Shown here: one piece after another, positions 44,835 through 53,569 of the stretch | Numbering within the stretch: position 1 is the first letter of the stretch | Layout of the letters: each line of letters opens with the position of its first letter | Assembly: GCA_027026255.1 (NCBI GenBank) | Contig: JALVOT010000008.1 | Location: 75,619 to 139,618, forward strand | Direction: 5' to 3' | Length of the DNA: 64,000 nucleotides | Source: Caldifarciminota bacterium | GTDB taxonomy: Bacteria; Hydrothermota; Tepidihabitantia; SM23-42 | The notes under the pieces: model-generated | Databases searched by the model: none | Seen by the model: the letters and a program-made list of their open reading frames with translations, nothing else | Told to the model about the DNA's origin: nothing | Position numbers and translations under genes: made by a program

Positions 44835-45722
44835 CTTTGTCTGGTGATATTCTCCCGCTGTTGCAAGTTTGACAAAGTAAACCCCTGGAGCAAGCTCCGC
44901 AGGAATACTTACTGTATGATTCCCACTGTTCTGGATACCTTGCTTTAAGGTTTGAACAAGGCGTCCGCAGATGTCAAAGAGGCTGATATTTACAGCACCT
45001 TTTTGAGTCAGGGTATAAGAAAGTTTGGCGCCGCTGCGGGTTGGATTGGGGAAGATCGCAAGCGGCGACTTTACCCGGGCGCTATGCTCTTTGGCGCCAA
45101 CCATATTGGTGGAAACAATCGCCCGAATCATATTTACCCCGATACTTGTCGGACTTTGCCAGAAATCATAATGTTCGTACCATCGGTTATTATTTGGATA
45201 GTAATACCAGTTTATATTATGGGGAATAGAATCCTGGTTGTCAAAAAGAACGGAAATTAAACTATCATTAGTATCAGCCCAGGCAACAACCACATCAAAG
45301 TAGTATTGGGAAGTATCAATAACTATATTGAAAGTATCAAAAGGGATAAGATACCAGCGTCCGGCCGGGAATGTATCAATCTGGACGGTTATTGTGTCAG
45401 TACTTGCAAGCATTGATGTCGGTTTTCCTGAAGTATCACAGGACCAGACCTGAAATAAAAATCGTGTCGTCCGGGAAAAATGCGCATTATGACGATAAAG
45501 TGCGACTAAAAGAGTATCAATCCTTATCGGATAATCAGCACTATCAGCCCATAACTTTTCAGCTGCTGCCCAGCCCTGTTTCCAGAAACTGGCAAAACTT
45601 CCTGCGCTATCATTATCATTAGCCAACTGCTTCACAGCCAGTACGCCAAATTCATTGGAATTCATTGCTACAGGTTGGGCATTAAAACCCTGAAGCAATA
45701 ACGTAATTAATAATAACTGCAT
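44817..45722 (-). CDS. Secreted protein with C-terminal sorting domain
   Basis: 301 residues from the ATG at 45722 behind AAGGAGGTG (an earlier ATG exists at 45755 but lies beside the -10 box). Signal peptide QLLLITLLLQGFNAQ; an all-beta ectodomain with many Trp/Tyr/Asp; sorting domain from about 225 (IFPNPTRSGAKLSYTL, LFDICGRLVQTL, PGVYFVKL). No enzymatic motif, function unknown. Confidence 0.78.
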   Translation of the reverse strand: MQLLLITLLLQGFNAQPVAMNSNEFGVLAVKQLANDNDSAGSFASFWKQGWAAAEKLWADSADYPIRIDTLLVALYRHNAHFSRTTRFLFQVWSCDTSGKPTSMLASTDTITVQIDTFPAGRWYLIPFDTFNIVIDTSQYYFDVVVAWADTNDSLISVLFDNQDSIPHNINWYYYPNNNRWYEHYDFWQSPTSIGVNMIRAIVSTNMVGAKEHSARVKSPLAIFPNPTRSGAKLSYTLTQKGAVNISLFDICGRLVQTLKQGIQNSGNHTVSIPAELAPGVYFVKLATAGEYHQTKLIVLH

Positions 45723-45744
45723 ACTCACCTCCTTTTCAATATAT

Positions 45745-45772
45745 ATATTATACATTTTTTTTCTATTGTCAA
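45745..45772 (-). promoter_or_regulatory. Promoter of the sorting-domain gene, back-to-back with gcvT
   Basis: On the minus strand TTGACA (45772-45767), 16 bp, TAATAT (45750-45745). Its -35 box is 8 bp from the -35 box of the divergent gcvT promoter. Confidence 0.65.
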
Positions 45773-45780
45773 GGGTCGGC

Positions 45781-45808
45781 TTGACTTTTTAAAATTTCTG
45801 CGTATAAT
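45781..45808 (+). promoter_or_regulatory. Leaderless promoter of the gcv operon
   Basis: TTGACT (45781-45786), 16 bp, TATAAT (45803-45808), five bases, ATG 45814. There is no room for a glycine riboswitch leader. Confidence 0.75.
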
Positions 45809-45813
45809 CGAAT

Positions 45814-46905
45814 ATGCCCAAAAAAACACCATTTTATAACAAGCATCTTGCGAATAATGCGCGGATCGTTGAATTCGCCCACTTTTATATGCCGATTCAG
45901 TATGAAGGGATTATCCCTGAACATCTTACCGTCCGGCAGGGAGTAGGTGTTTTTGATGTTTCACATATGGGGGAGATAGAGATTAGAGGCAAAGACCGAT
46001 TAAAATTTGCCGATTATATAACGACCAATAATGTTGCAGAGCTTGTCCTTAATCAAGTTCAGTATTCAACGATGCTCTATCCGGACGCCGGGATTGTTGA
46101 TGACCTTCTTGTCTACAACCTGAAGGATAGAATCCTCCTTGTGGTCAATGCCGCAAATACAGATAAGGACTATCAATGGATTCTGAAAAATAAAAGATTT
46201 GAAGTTGAAATAGAAAATATCAGTGATGAAATTGGACAGCTCGCAGTCCAGGGGCCAAAATCTGAAATGGTGATGCAAAAATTATGTTCTTTTAACCTCA
46301 GTGAACTGAAATACTACCGGGCAATCGAGACAGAGATAAAAAAAATTCCTGTCCTTTTATCCCGAACCGGATATACGGGCGAAGATGGTTTTGAAATATA
46401 CGCCGATAAAAGATATGCGGATGATATCTGGGATATGGTATTTGAGGCAGGCGGGGAATTCGGTATCAAACCGGTGGGGCTTGGTGCAAGGGATACTTTA
46501 AGATTGGAGATGCGTTATTGCCTTTATGGTAATGACATAGACAAAACAACCAATCCGCTTGAGGCGGGTCTGGGCTGGATTGTGAAGTTGAAAAAGGAAC
46601 AGGATTTTATCGGTAAAGAAGAACTCCTTAAAATAAAACAGACAGGCATAAGGAGAAAATTGATCGGTTTTGAGGCAACCGGTAAGGGAATTCCCAGACC
46701 TCATCAAAAACTATATCTTCAAAATAAGGAGGTTGGCTCAGTTACCTCGGGCACATTCGCGCCGTCTCTAAAAAAAGGTATCGGTATGGGCTATATTGAC
46801 CTCCCATACAATGAAGTCGGCAGGAGATTACAGGTTCTCAATCGTCAATCTATTGAGGTTGAGGTTATAAAAGGACCATTTTATAAATATGGCAGTCACA
46901 AGTAA
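45814..46905 (+). CDS. gcvT: Glycine cleavage system T protein (aminomethyltransferase)
   Basis: 363 residues releasing ammonia from aminomethyl-lipoyl-H protein and making methylene-THF: PIQYEGI, GVFDVSHMGEIEI, TRTGYTGEDGFEIY-type segment (SRTGYTGEDGFEIY), GLGARDTLRLE and GTFAPSLKKGIGMGY. First gene of gcvT-gcvH-gcvPA. Confidence 0.96.
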   Translation: MPKKTPFYNKHLANNARIVEFAHFYMPIQYEGIIPEHLTVRQGVGVFDVSHMGEIEIRGKDRLKFADYITTNNVAELVLNQVQYSTMLYPDAGIVDDLLVYNLKDRILLVVNAANTDKDYQWILKNKRFEVEIENISDEIGQLAVQGPKSEMVMQKLCSFNLSELKYYRAIETEIKKIPVLLSRTGYTGEDGFEIYADKRYADDIWDMVFEAGGEFGIKPVGLGARDTLRLEMRYCLYGNDIDKTTNPLEAGLGWIVKLKKEQDFIGKEELLKIKQTGIRRKLIGFEATGKGIPRPHQKLYLQNKEVGSVTSGTFAPSLKKGIGMGYIDLPYNEVGRRLQVLNRQSIEVEVIKGPFYKYGSHK

Positions 46906-46941
46906 TATCGGTTTAATATAAAAATATAAAAAGGAGGTAAT

Positions 46942-47328
46942 ATGACAGAGATAAGGGATGACTTGAAATATACCAAGGAACACGAATGGATTAAGATAGA
47001 AGGAAATGTAGCGACTGAAGGAATCACCGATTATGCCCAATCAGAACTCTCGGATATTGTTATGATTGAACTGCCCGAGGTGGGAAAAGAGGTGAAGGCA
47101 GGAGATGCAATCGGCACGATTGAAGCGGTAAAGGCGGTGAGTGACCTCTATGCCGGGCTCAGCGGTAAGGTGATTGAAGTAAATCAAGATGCAGTTGCGG
47201 ACCCGTCTATTCTGAACAAAGACCCTTATGAAAAGGGTTGGTTATACAGGATAGAAATAAAAGATACCGATGAGGTTGCTAATCTGCTCTCTGCGGAAGA
47301 ATACAAAAAATTGATTACTGAACACTGA
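46942..47328 (+). CDS. gcvH: Glycine cleavage system H protein
   Basis: 128-residue lipoyl carrier. The lipoylated Lys lies in TIEAVKAVSDLYAG; HEWIKIEGN and GITDYAQSELSDIV are typical. Strong SD AAGGAGG. Its stop overlaps the gcvPA start (TGATG). Confidence 0.96.
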   Translation: MTEIRDDLKYTKEHEWIKIEGNVATEGITDYAQSELSDIVMIELPEVGKEVKAGDAIGTIEAVKAVSDLYAGLSGKVIEVNQDAVADPSILNKDPYEKGWLYRIEIKDTDEVANLLSAEEYKKLITEH

Positions 47329-48671
47329 TGCATTATCTTCCCCTCACGCCCCGGGATGAATCAACAATTCTTAAACGCTTGGGGGTTGGTTCATTTGAAG
47401 AACTTCTTAATCAGATAATACCACCAGAAATTCAATACAAAGAAAAGATTGGTTTACCTGAACAGGGAAGTGAGATTGAGTTGAGAAGAATCCTTCATAA
47501 TCTGGCCGGCCAGAATCTTAATACTGATAGCTGTATATCATTCCTGGGTGCCGGAGTCTATGACCACTACATACCCGCAGTAATTGACCAGATAATCCTG
47601 CGTAGTGAATACTACACTGCTTACACACCATATCAGGCTGAAGTTTCCCAGGGCACACTTCAGACAATCTTTGAATATCAAACTGCAATCTGTGAACTCA
47701 CCAAAATGGAGATATCCAATGCCTCAATGTATGATGCCGGTTCTGCCCTTGCCGAAGCCTGCCATATGGCGCATAATATAAAAAGGCGAAAAAAGGTGCT
47801 CCTCAGTACCCTGATTCATCCCTGGTATCAGCAAATTGTCCGGACATACTTAAAAGAATATGGGGTTGAGATTGTAGTATGTCCAGCTGATAATGGTATT
47901 ACAGACCTTAACTTTCTTAATAAGCTAATCAATGATGATGTTGATTGTGTCTGTATCCAGCATCCAAATTTTTATGGAAATCTGGAACCGGTTGATGAAT
48001 TAGAAAAGATTGTCCATCGAACCGGCGCCCTGCTTATTTCCGCAGTTGACCCTGTATCCTTGGGTATAATTGCTCCACCGGGTGAATACAACGCAGATAT
48101 TGTGGTGGGTGAAGGACAGGGGATGGGTATTGCCCAGGGCTTTGGCGGACCACTCTTGGGATTCTTCGCCTCAAAAAAGGAATTCATCCGGCATCTACCG
48201 GGCAGGATTGTTGGTGAAACCGTTGATGTCGAAGGCAAAAGGGGTTTTGTCCTTACCCTGCAGACCCGGGAGCAGCATATTCGGCGGGAAAAGGCGGTCT
48301 CAAATATCTGCACCAATGAGGCACTTTGTGCCTTAAGTTCGTTAATCTATCTCTGCACGCTTGGTAAACAGGGGATTTCAGATGTTGCCCGGCAGTCCCT
48401 TGCCAAAAGCCATTATTTATATAATCGTATCAAGGAATTGAAAGGCATCAAACCGGCGTATTCAAGGGAATTTTTTAAAGAGTTCGTAGTTGAAACGGAA
48501 AAACCTGCTGATGAGCTGGTGCGTGCATTGATTGATAAGAAGATATTTGCCGGGGTTCCCCTTACACGATTTGACCAGAGCAAAAAAAATTATATGCTTA
48601 TTGCGGTCACGGAAAAGAGAACAAAAGAGGAACTGGACCGCTATATTGAAGTTTTATCACAGATTATTTAG
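47328..48671 (+). CDS. gcvPA: Glycine dehydrogenase (decarboxylating) subunit 1
   Basis: 447-residue N-terminal half of the P protein (split type): YLPLTPRDESTILKRLGV, CISFLGAGVYDHYIPAV, YTPYQAEVSQGTLQTIFEYQ (landmarks near 90-130), SNASMYDAGSALAEA and TREQHIRREKAVSNICTN (about 305-322). The partner gcvPB, which carries the PLP lysine, does not follow and must lie elsewhere. Confidence 0.94.
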   Translation: MHYLPLTPRDESTILKRLGVGSFEELLNQIIPPEIQYKEKIGLPEQGSEIELRRILHNLAGQNLNTDSCISFLGAGVYDHYIPAVIDQIILRSEYYTAYTPYQAEVSQGTLQTIFEYQTAICELTKMEISNASMYDAGSALAEACHMAHNIKRRKKVLLSTLIHPWYQQIVRTYLKEYGVEIVVCPADNGITDLNFLNKLINDDVDCVCIQHPNFYGNLEPVDELEKIVHRTGALLISAVDPVSLGIIAPPGEYNADIVVGEGQGMGIAQGFGGPLLGFFASKKEFIRHLPGRIVGETVDVEGKRGFVLTLQTREQHIRREKAVSNICTNEALCALSSLIYLCTLGKQGISDVARQSLAKSHYLYNRIKELKGIKPAYSREFFKEFVVETEKPADELVRALIDKKIFAGVPLTRFDQSKKNYMLIAVTEKRTKEELDRYIEVLSQII

Positions 48672-48686
48672 AACAAAAATTTTATA

Positions 48687-49460
48687 GTGAAGAGGATATT
48701 ATTTATCGGTGATGTGATTGGCAATCCCGGCCGCAAAAAGCTCTGTCGGGAATTACCCGAAATAATAAAAAAAGAGAAAATCTTCTTCACCATTGCCCAG
48801 GGTGAAAATCTTGCTGGTGGTATCGGTATAACCGAAAAGACCGCGCGCCAGCTCTTCAACTGTGGAGTTGACTGTATCACCACGGGAAATCATGTCTGGA
48901 AATATAAAAAGGTCTATCCCTATTTAAATAAAGAAACCAGAATATTAAGACCGGCAAACTATCCTGAGGGTGTGCCCGGCAATGGATACAATATATATGA
49001 AAAAGAGAAGGTTAAGATTGGAGTTCTGAACCTTGAAGGCAGGGTATTTATGAAGCCCTTAGAAGACCCCTTTAAAAAAGGTAAGGAGATTATTCAGGCG
49101 ATAAAAAAGGAGACCGAAAATATAATTATAGATTTTCACGCTGAGGCGACGGCTGAAAAGCGCGGTCTGGCACTATACCTGGCAGAATATGCTACAGCAA
49201 TCCTGGGAACCCACACCCATATCCAGACCGCAGACGAAGAGATTGTCGCTGCTCGATGTGCCTGTATCACTGATGTTGGAATGGTCGGTTCAAAAAACTC
49301 TGTAATTGGAGATAAAAAAGAAGAGGTGATAAAACATTTTATCTATGCAATCCCGTTCCGATTCAAGGTGGCCAAAGAAGATATTGTCGCCAATTCGGTA
49401 ATAGTGGAATTTGATGAAAAGACCGGCCGGGCAGCCTCGATAATCCGCTATAACTTTTAA
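48687..49460 (+). CDS. YmdB-type metallophosphoesterase (TIGR00282)
   Basis: 257-residue dinuclear-metal phosphodiesterase of the YmdB family, reported to cut 2',3'- and 3',5'-cyclic nucleotides: FIGDVIGNPGRK, AQGENLAGGIGIT, TTGNHVWKYK, DFHAEATAEK, GTHTHIQTADE. Start is GTG 48687. Ends against a convergent two-component gene. Confidence 0.9.
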   Translation: MKRILFIGDVIGNPGRKKLCRELPEIIKKEKIFFTIAQGENLAGGIGITEKTARQLFNCGVDCITTGNHVWKYKKVYPYLNKETRILRPANYPEGVPGNGYNIYEKEKVKIGVLNLEGRVFMKPLEDPFKKGKEIIQAIKKETENIIIDFHAEATAEKRGLALYLAEYATAILGTHTHIQTADEEIVAARCACITDVGMVGSKNSVIGDKKEEVIKHFIYAIPFRFKVAKEDIVANSVIVEFDEKTGRAASIIRYNF

Positions 49461-49497
49461 ACTTTACATTTCAGGTGCGGCGTAAGATGTAAAGTTT
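49459..49497. terminator. Bidirectional terminator-like hairpin between convergent genes
   Basis: AAACTTTACAT (49459-49469) pairs perfectly with ATGTAAAGTTT (49487-49497) over 11 bp with a 17-base loop, between the phosphoesterase and the response-regulator gene. AT-rich and without a long T tract, so only a moderate candidate. Confidence 0.45.
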
Positions 49498-49509
49498 GCG
49501 GATTTATCT

Positions 49510-50847
49510 TTATCGCTTGATTCCAAATCTTTTCATCTTGCGGAAAAGTGTAGAACGATCAATCCCCAGAATCTTTGCTGCCTTACCAATATGCCACTCG
49601 CTCTTCTCTAAGGCGGAAATGATATGCCGACGTTCAAAATCCTGTTTTGCCTCTTTGAACTGACTCATATCAGATGCCCGTTCCTTTTTAATCAACTTCT
49701 TAATATGGGTAATATCAATTCGATTTTCATCAATAAGTATGACAATTTTATTCATTAAATGCTTTAATTCCCGGACATTACCGGGCCAGGAATAATTTTC
49801 TAAAAATTTATATGCCTTTTTTGTAATATGTTTTAAGGGACAGTTGTTATCCATGCAGGCAACCCTTAAAAAATATTCAGCCAGAATCCGGATATCTTCT
49901 TTTCGCTGTCTCAAGGGGGGCAGTTCAATCTTCAAAACATTGATGCGGTGGAAAAGGTCTTCGCGAAATTTCTTTTCTTTAATGAGATGATTTAAATCCT
50001 GATTTGTTGCGGTAATAACCCGGACATCAATCTTTAACGACCTGGTTCCACCCAGTCTGCCGATTTCCTTATCCTCAATCGCCCTTAAAACCTTTGCCTG
50101 GGCAGATAGGGGCATATCACCGATCTCATCAAGAAATATCGTGCCGCGATGGGCGAGTTCAAATTGCCCCAATTTTCTTCGAAACGCCCCGGTGAATGCG
50201 CCCTTTTCATAACCGAATAGTTCACTTTCAATCAACTCTCCGGGCAATGCAGCACAATTGACCTTTATGAATGGGGCACCGGCGCGCTCACTCATAATAT
50301 GCAGATTCCTTGCAACCAGTTCCTTACCGGTCCCGGTCTCACCGAGAATCAAGACCTCACTGTTTGTCGGGCCAATCTTTTTAATCAAATCCAGAACCTT
50401 CTTAATCCCTTCTGACCTGCCGATTATCTCATAGCCCTTTAACAACTCTTTTTTATAAAGATTCCTTTCTTTTCTTAGTATATACTTTTCTAAAACATTT
50501 TTAATGGTTATCAGGACGCGGGTTGTTTCTAATGGTTTTTCAAGGAAATCTTCCGCACCACTTTTTAATGATTCAACCGCCAGCTGCACCGTGCCGAATG
50601 CAGAAATCATAATTACTGAGACATCAGAAAAATTCTTCTTAATCTTCTTGAGTAAGGTAATACCATCGATATCCGGTAATTTGATATCGAGTAATATCAG
50701 GTCTATATTGTCTTTTTTAATTTTTTCAAATCCATCAGCACCATTCAAGGCGGTATCGGTCTCATATCCTTCAGCATCAAGGATTTCCTTTAAAAGCTCA
50801 CAAATCTTCGCTTCATCATCAATAATAAGAATCTTAAATTTATTCAT
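49510..50847 (-). CDS. NtrC-family sigma-54-dependent response regulator
   Basis: 445 residues: receiver (about 1-120, phospho-Asp in ILLDIKLPD), AAA+ domain with GETGTGKELVA, the sigma-54-contacting loop GAFTGA, and FLDEIGDMP, and a C-terminal Fis-type HTH (AAKILGIDRSTLFRKMKR). It activates sigma-54 promoters after phosphorylation, surely by the histidine kinase 46 bases upstream. The nearest target is the sigma-54 promoter at 53312-53328. Confidence 0.95.
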   Translation of the reverse strand: MNKFKILIIDDEAKICELLKEILDAEGYETDTALNGADGFEKIKKDNIDLILLDIKLPDIDGITLLKKIKKNFSDVSVIMISAFGTVQLAVESLKSGAEDFLEKPLETTRVLITIKNVLEKYILRKERNLYKKELLKGYEIIGRSEGIKKVLDLIKKIGPTNSEVLILGETGTGKELVARNLHIMSERAGAPFIKVNCAALPGELIESELFGYEKGAFTGAFRRKLGQFELAHRGTIFLDEIGDMPLSAQAKVLRAIEDKEIGRLGGTRSLKIDVRVITATNQDLNHLIKEKKFREDLFHRINVLKIELPPLRQRKEDIRILAEYFLRVACMDNNCPLKHITKKAYKFLENYSWPGNVRELKHLMNKIVILIDENRIDITHIKKLIKKERASDMSQFKEAKQDFERRHIISALEKSEWHIGKAAKILGIDRSTLFRKMKRFGIKR

Positions 50848-50893
50848 AATTTAATAGCCTTTATTCAGGTTAACCATCATAATGGTTATCATC

Positions 50894-52969
50894 TCAGATG
50901 GGCAAAAGAACCGTTACCACAGTTCCAATACCCTTTTCACTTTCAACCTTAATCTGACCCTGATGCTGTTCAATAATCGCACGGGCAATAACCAGACCAA
51001 GACCGGTGCCTCCAGGCTTGTTTGATTCAAAGGGCTTAAAAAGATTCTGCAATTCTCTATCTGACATACCCCTGCCGGTATCCTCAAACTTTATCTCCAC
51101 ATACCTCTTTATACTCTTATCAATAATCTTCTCAACAACCGTAAGTCTCACGGTTAATACCCCTTTACTGCCCATCGCCTCAAGCGCATTCTCAATGATA
51201 TTGGAAAATGCCGTGCTGACCTGGGCCGCATCACACCGCACAAGCGGCAGGTCCTTTGCAAAACACCTCTTAAAACTCACACCCCCGGGTAGATTCTTTT
51301 CGTATCTTTGCAGGAGTTCATCAATAATATCCTGAAGAGGACATTTCGCAAACTGGGGTTTACCTATTGATAAAATCCTCATAAACTTATCCGTGGTATC
51401 CCTCAACCTTTCCACCTCTTCCAGGACCGATTTGGCGTAGCGGTCCAGCTGGCCCGCCTTTTTGCCGAATTTTTCTTTATAAACCTGCTGCATTCTCTGT
51501 AAAGTAAGATTTATTGTCGATAAAGGATTCTTAATCTCATGCGCCAAACGCTGGGCAAATCCCGACCATTCCAGTATTTGATTCGTATAATCTTCTTTCT
51601 TGTTCAATTTTTTAACTGTTTTTTTATAATAGAAGAGCATAGCGACAATAATCAACAGAAGAATTATTGTGGAAATGATGAAGAATGGGGGTTGATTTTC
51701 GGTAATCTTCTTTATAACAGAAATATCAGAGAACGAAAGCAGGGAATATAAAAATGGTGCCTGGTTTCCTTCAACCAGAAGAAGTTTTGTCTTTCTTCCA
51801 TTATTGATACAATTGAGTTCAATCTTACCACCTTTTTTTGAAATACACTCTCCGATATTTTCCAGATTTTCATCAAGAAAGAGTATCCGTTCTTCAGGTA
51901 TTCGTGCAACGATTTCATCGGTTCCATCGTTGTTCAAATCGCGTGCCGCAAGCACCTTAATCCTTGTTCCAAAATCTTTCTGGAAAAGGCAGGTTAAGTC
52001 AGAACTATAGATTCGTATGATGCCATCGGTATTACCCGTAATAATTTCATATTTTTCATCACGATTAATATCGCATATAACCATACCCATATATTTATCA
52101 CCGCTTTGAATATATTTCTCTGTCGTCCCGTCCTGAGCATTAAGGATTAATATCCGATTGGGTATATCTTTGTCTGCTGTTCCTTCACATTCTGTTATGA
52201 TAATTTCAATTTTATCATCACCATCAATATCCCCGACCCAGCATAATGCATCACTGAATACGCCGCCGACTTCCCGATACCAAAGGAGCACCCCATTTTT
52301 ATTAAAGACATAAACATATGATTTACAGTCATCAAAGCCGTTCGCCTCTGAACCATTGGCGACCGCAGTTGTTGTAGTTATAATTTCTTTTTCTCCATCG
52401 CCGTCAACATCAACTAAGTTCAGCCTATGCGGAGACCCGCCGATCCAGTAATGCCATAATTCGCAGGTGTCTTTCATATCATATACGAATATACCACGCG
52501 GCTGTAAATCAAACCCGGAATTGACTGTTAATATTAAATCGTTATTACCGTCATTATTTATATCCATCATCTGTAAATCACTGAACCATCCATCCCAGCC
52601 ATCTGCTTTCTGTATATCATCAGCCTTTAATGTTTTAAACTTTTTGATAAATTTGGTGCCGGAATAGACATAAAGCCAGAGTCCGTCATCTTTTTTGCAC
52701 TGGAATACGAATTCCCCGGGTGGTTGGTTATCTATATCTATACACTTCAAGAATATACTGTTTTCGCCGGGCATATTTATCTGAAAATAAGTAATCTGTT
52801 TCTGATTGGTTATATAATACCTAAAATCTTTGCGGATTAAAAATTCATCACAATTGTCTTTATCGTATTTAATCGGGCACACCATATCTGCCTGAAATGC
52901 AATTTCACAATTAATGGTTAATTTGTCCCTTGAAGTATTAAAAATCAATAAAAATAAAGCAAGTATCAT
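50894..52969 (-). CDS. Sensor histidine kinase with extracytoplasmic FG-GAP repeat domain
   Basis: About 691 residues. Signal peptide, then a large ectodomain with five or more FG-GAP/VCBS-like calcium-loop repeats (DINNDGNNDLIL, DVDGDGEKEIIT, DIDGDDKIEIII, DINRDEKYEIIT, DLNNDGTDEIVA) predicting a beta-propeller, one membrane helix (near 455-475), HisKA (FAQRLAHEIKNPLSTINL, phospho-His) and HATPase_c (NALEAMG, DTGRGMS, GTGLGLVIARAI). The ATG at 52981 directly abuts the -10 box, so the next ATG at 52969 is the likelier start. Pairs with the downstream NtrC-type regulator. Confidence 0.9.
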   Translation of the reverse strand: MILALFLLIFNTSRDKLTINCEIAFQADMVCPIKYDKDNCDEFLIRKDFRYYITNQKQITYFQINMPGENSIFLKCIDIDNQPPGEFVFQCKKDDGLWLYVYSGTKFIKKFKTLKADDIQKADGWDGWFSDLQMMDINNDGNNDLILTVNSGFDLQPRGIFVYDMKDTCELWHYWIGGSPHRLNLVDVDGDGEKEIITTTTAVANGSEANGFDDCKSYVYVFNKNGVLLWYREVGGVFSDALCWVGDIDGDDKIEIIITECEGTADKDIPNRILILNAQDGTTEKYIQSGDKYMGMVICDINRDEKYEIITGNTDGIIRIYSSDLTCLFQKDFGTRIKVLAARDLNNDGTDEIVARIPEERILFLDENLENIGECISKKGGKIELNCINNGRKTKLLLVEGNQAPFLYSLLSFSDISVIKKITENQPPFFIISTIILLLIIVAMLFYYKKTVKKLNKKEDYTNQILEWSGFAQRLAHEIKNPLSTINLTLQRMQQVYKEKFGKKAGQLDRYAKSVLEEVERLRDTTDKFMRILSIGKPQFAKCPLQDIIDELLQRYEKNLPGGVSFKRCFAKDLPLVRCDAAQVSTAFSNIIENALEAMGSKGVLTVRLTVVEKIIDKSIKRYVEIKFEDTGRGMSDRELQNLFKPFESNKPGGTGLGLVIARAIIEQHQGQIKVESEKGIGTVVTVLLPI

Positions 52970-52981
52970 AATACTATTCAT

Positions 52982-53009
52982 AGTATAACCTATTTTCTGA
53001 TACTGTCAA
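52982..53009 (-). promoter_or_regulatory. Promoter of the kinase/regulator operon
   Basis: On the minus strand TTGACA (53009-53004), 16 bp, TATACT (52987-52982), directly before the kinase coding region. Confidence 0.7.
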
Positions 53010-53086
53010 CGTAATAATATGTAAAGCCAATTATTATTTCAGATTTGCCTATTTCTAAAAATCTTTTTATTACCTTTTTCCTTTGT

Positions 53087-53299
53087 TTATAGGTTCAGTT
53101 TATTATCCGACTGTCTTTCTTTTTTTATCTTGTATCTGCGCATTTTGCGGAACAGGGTGGAGCGGTTGATTTTGAGAATTTCTGCCGCCTTGCTGATATT
53201 CCAGTTGACAAGATTAAGCACCGCAATAATATAGTTCGCCTCAGCCTGCCGGGCAACCTCACGAATCCCCATGTCAGTATCAAAACGCATCGAAATCAT
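53087..53299 (-). CDS. Small Fis-like helix-turn-helix protein
   Basis: About 70 residues, essentially the DNA-binding tail of an NtrC-type protein on its own (ANYIIAVLNLVNWNISKAAEILKINRSTLFRKMRRYK), close to the tail of the regulator at 49510. The frame opens at 53317, but that overlaps the -12 element of a sigma-54 promoter, so the ATG at 53299 is preferred. It may be a stand-alone Fis-like regulator or a captured domain; the dedicated promoter argues for the former. Confidence 0.65.
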   Translation of the reverse strand: MISMRFDTDMGIREVARQAEANYIIAVLNLVNWNISKAAEILKINRSTLFRKMRRYKIKKERQSDNKLNL

Positions 53300-53311
53300 C
53301 AACAATCTGTA

Positions 53312-53328
53312 ATGCAAAATTCGTGCCA
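53312..53328 (-). promoter_or_regulatory. Sigma-54 (-24/-12) promoter
   Basis: On the minus strand TGGCAC (53328-53323), five bases, TTGCAT (53317-53312). The GG and GC doublets are 10 bp apart as required. It points at the Fis-like gene. Confidence 0.75.
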
Positions 53329-53431
53329 GGGCACCGGTTTTTTAGATTCTAAAAAATCTTATGCAATTTCAGGAGTTTTTTTGTTTAAAAGGATTTTAGT
53401 CCGGTGATTTTATTTTTTTAGAGATAAAAAA

Positions 53432-53559
53432 TGTTGCAATCCGGCAACAGCATATTTTGGTAATATCATAAAAATTTCTGGAAGTTGTTTATAATTCAGC
53501 GTTTGTGGTTTATAACAAATGTTGCATTTTAACAACATCGTTGTTGTATAATTACAACA
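53432..53559. promoter_or_regulatory. Three TGTTG-N8-CAACA dyads, candidate enhancer sites
   Basis: Perfect dyads lie at 53432-53449, 53520-53537 and 53542-53559, with a looser TTTGT-N8-ACAAA at 53502-53519. They are about 140-250 bp upstream of the expected sigma-54 start site, the usual distance for an enhancer-binding protein. Confidence 0.6.
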
Positions 53560-53569
53560 TAGGAGTTTA

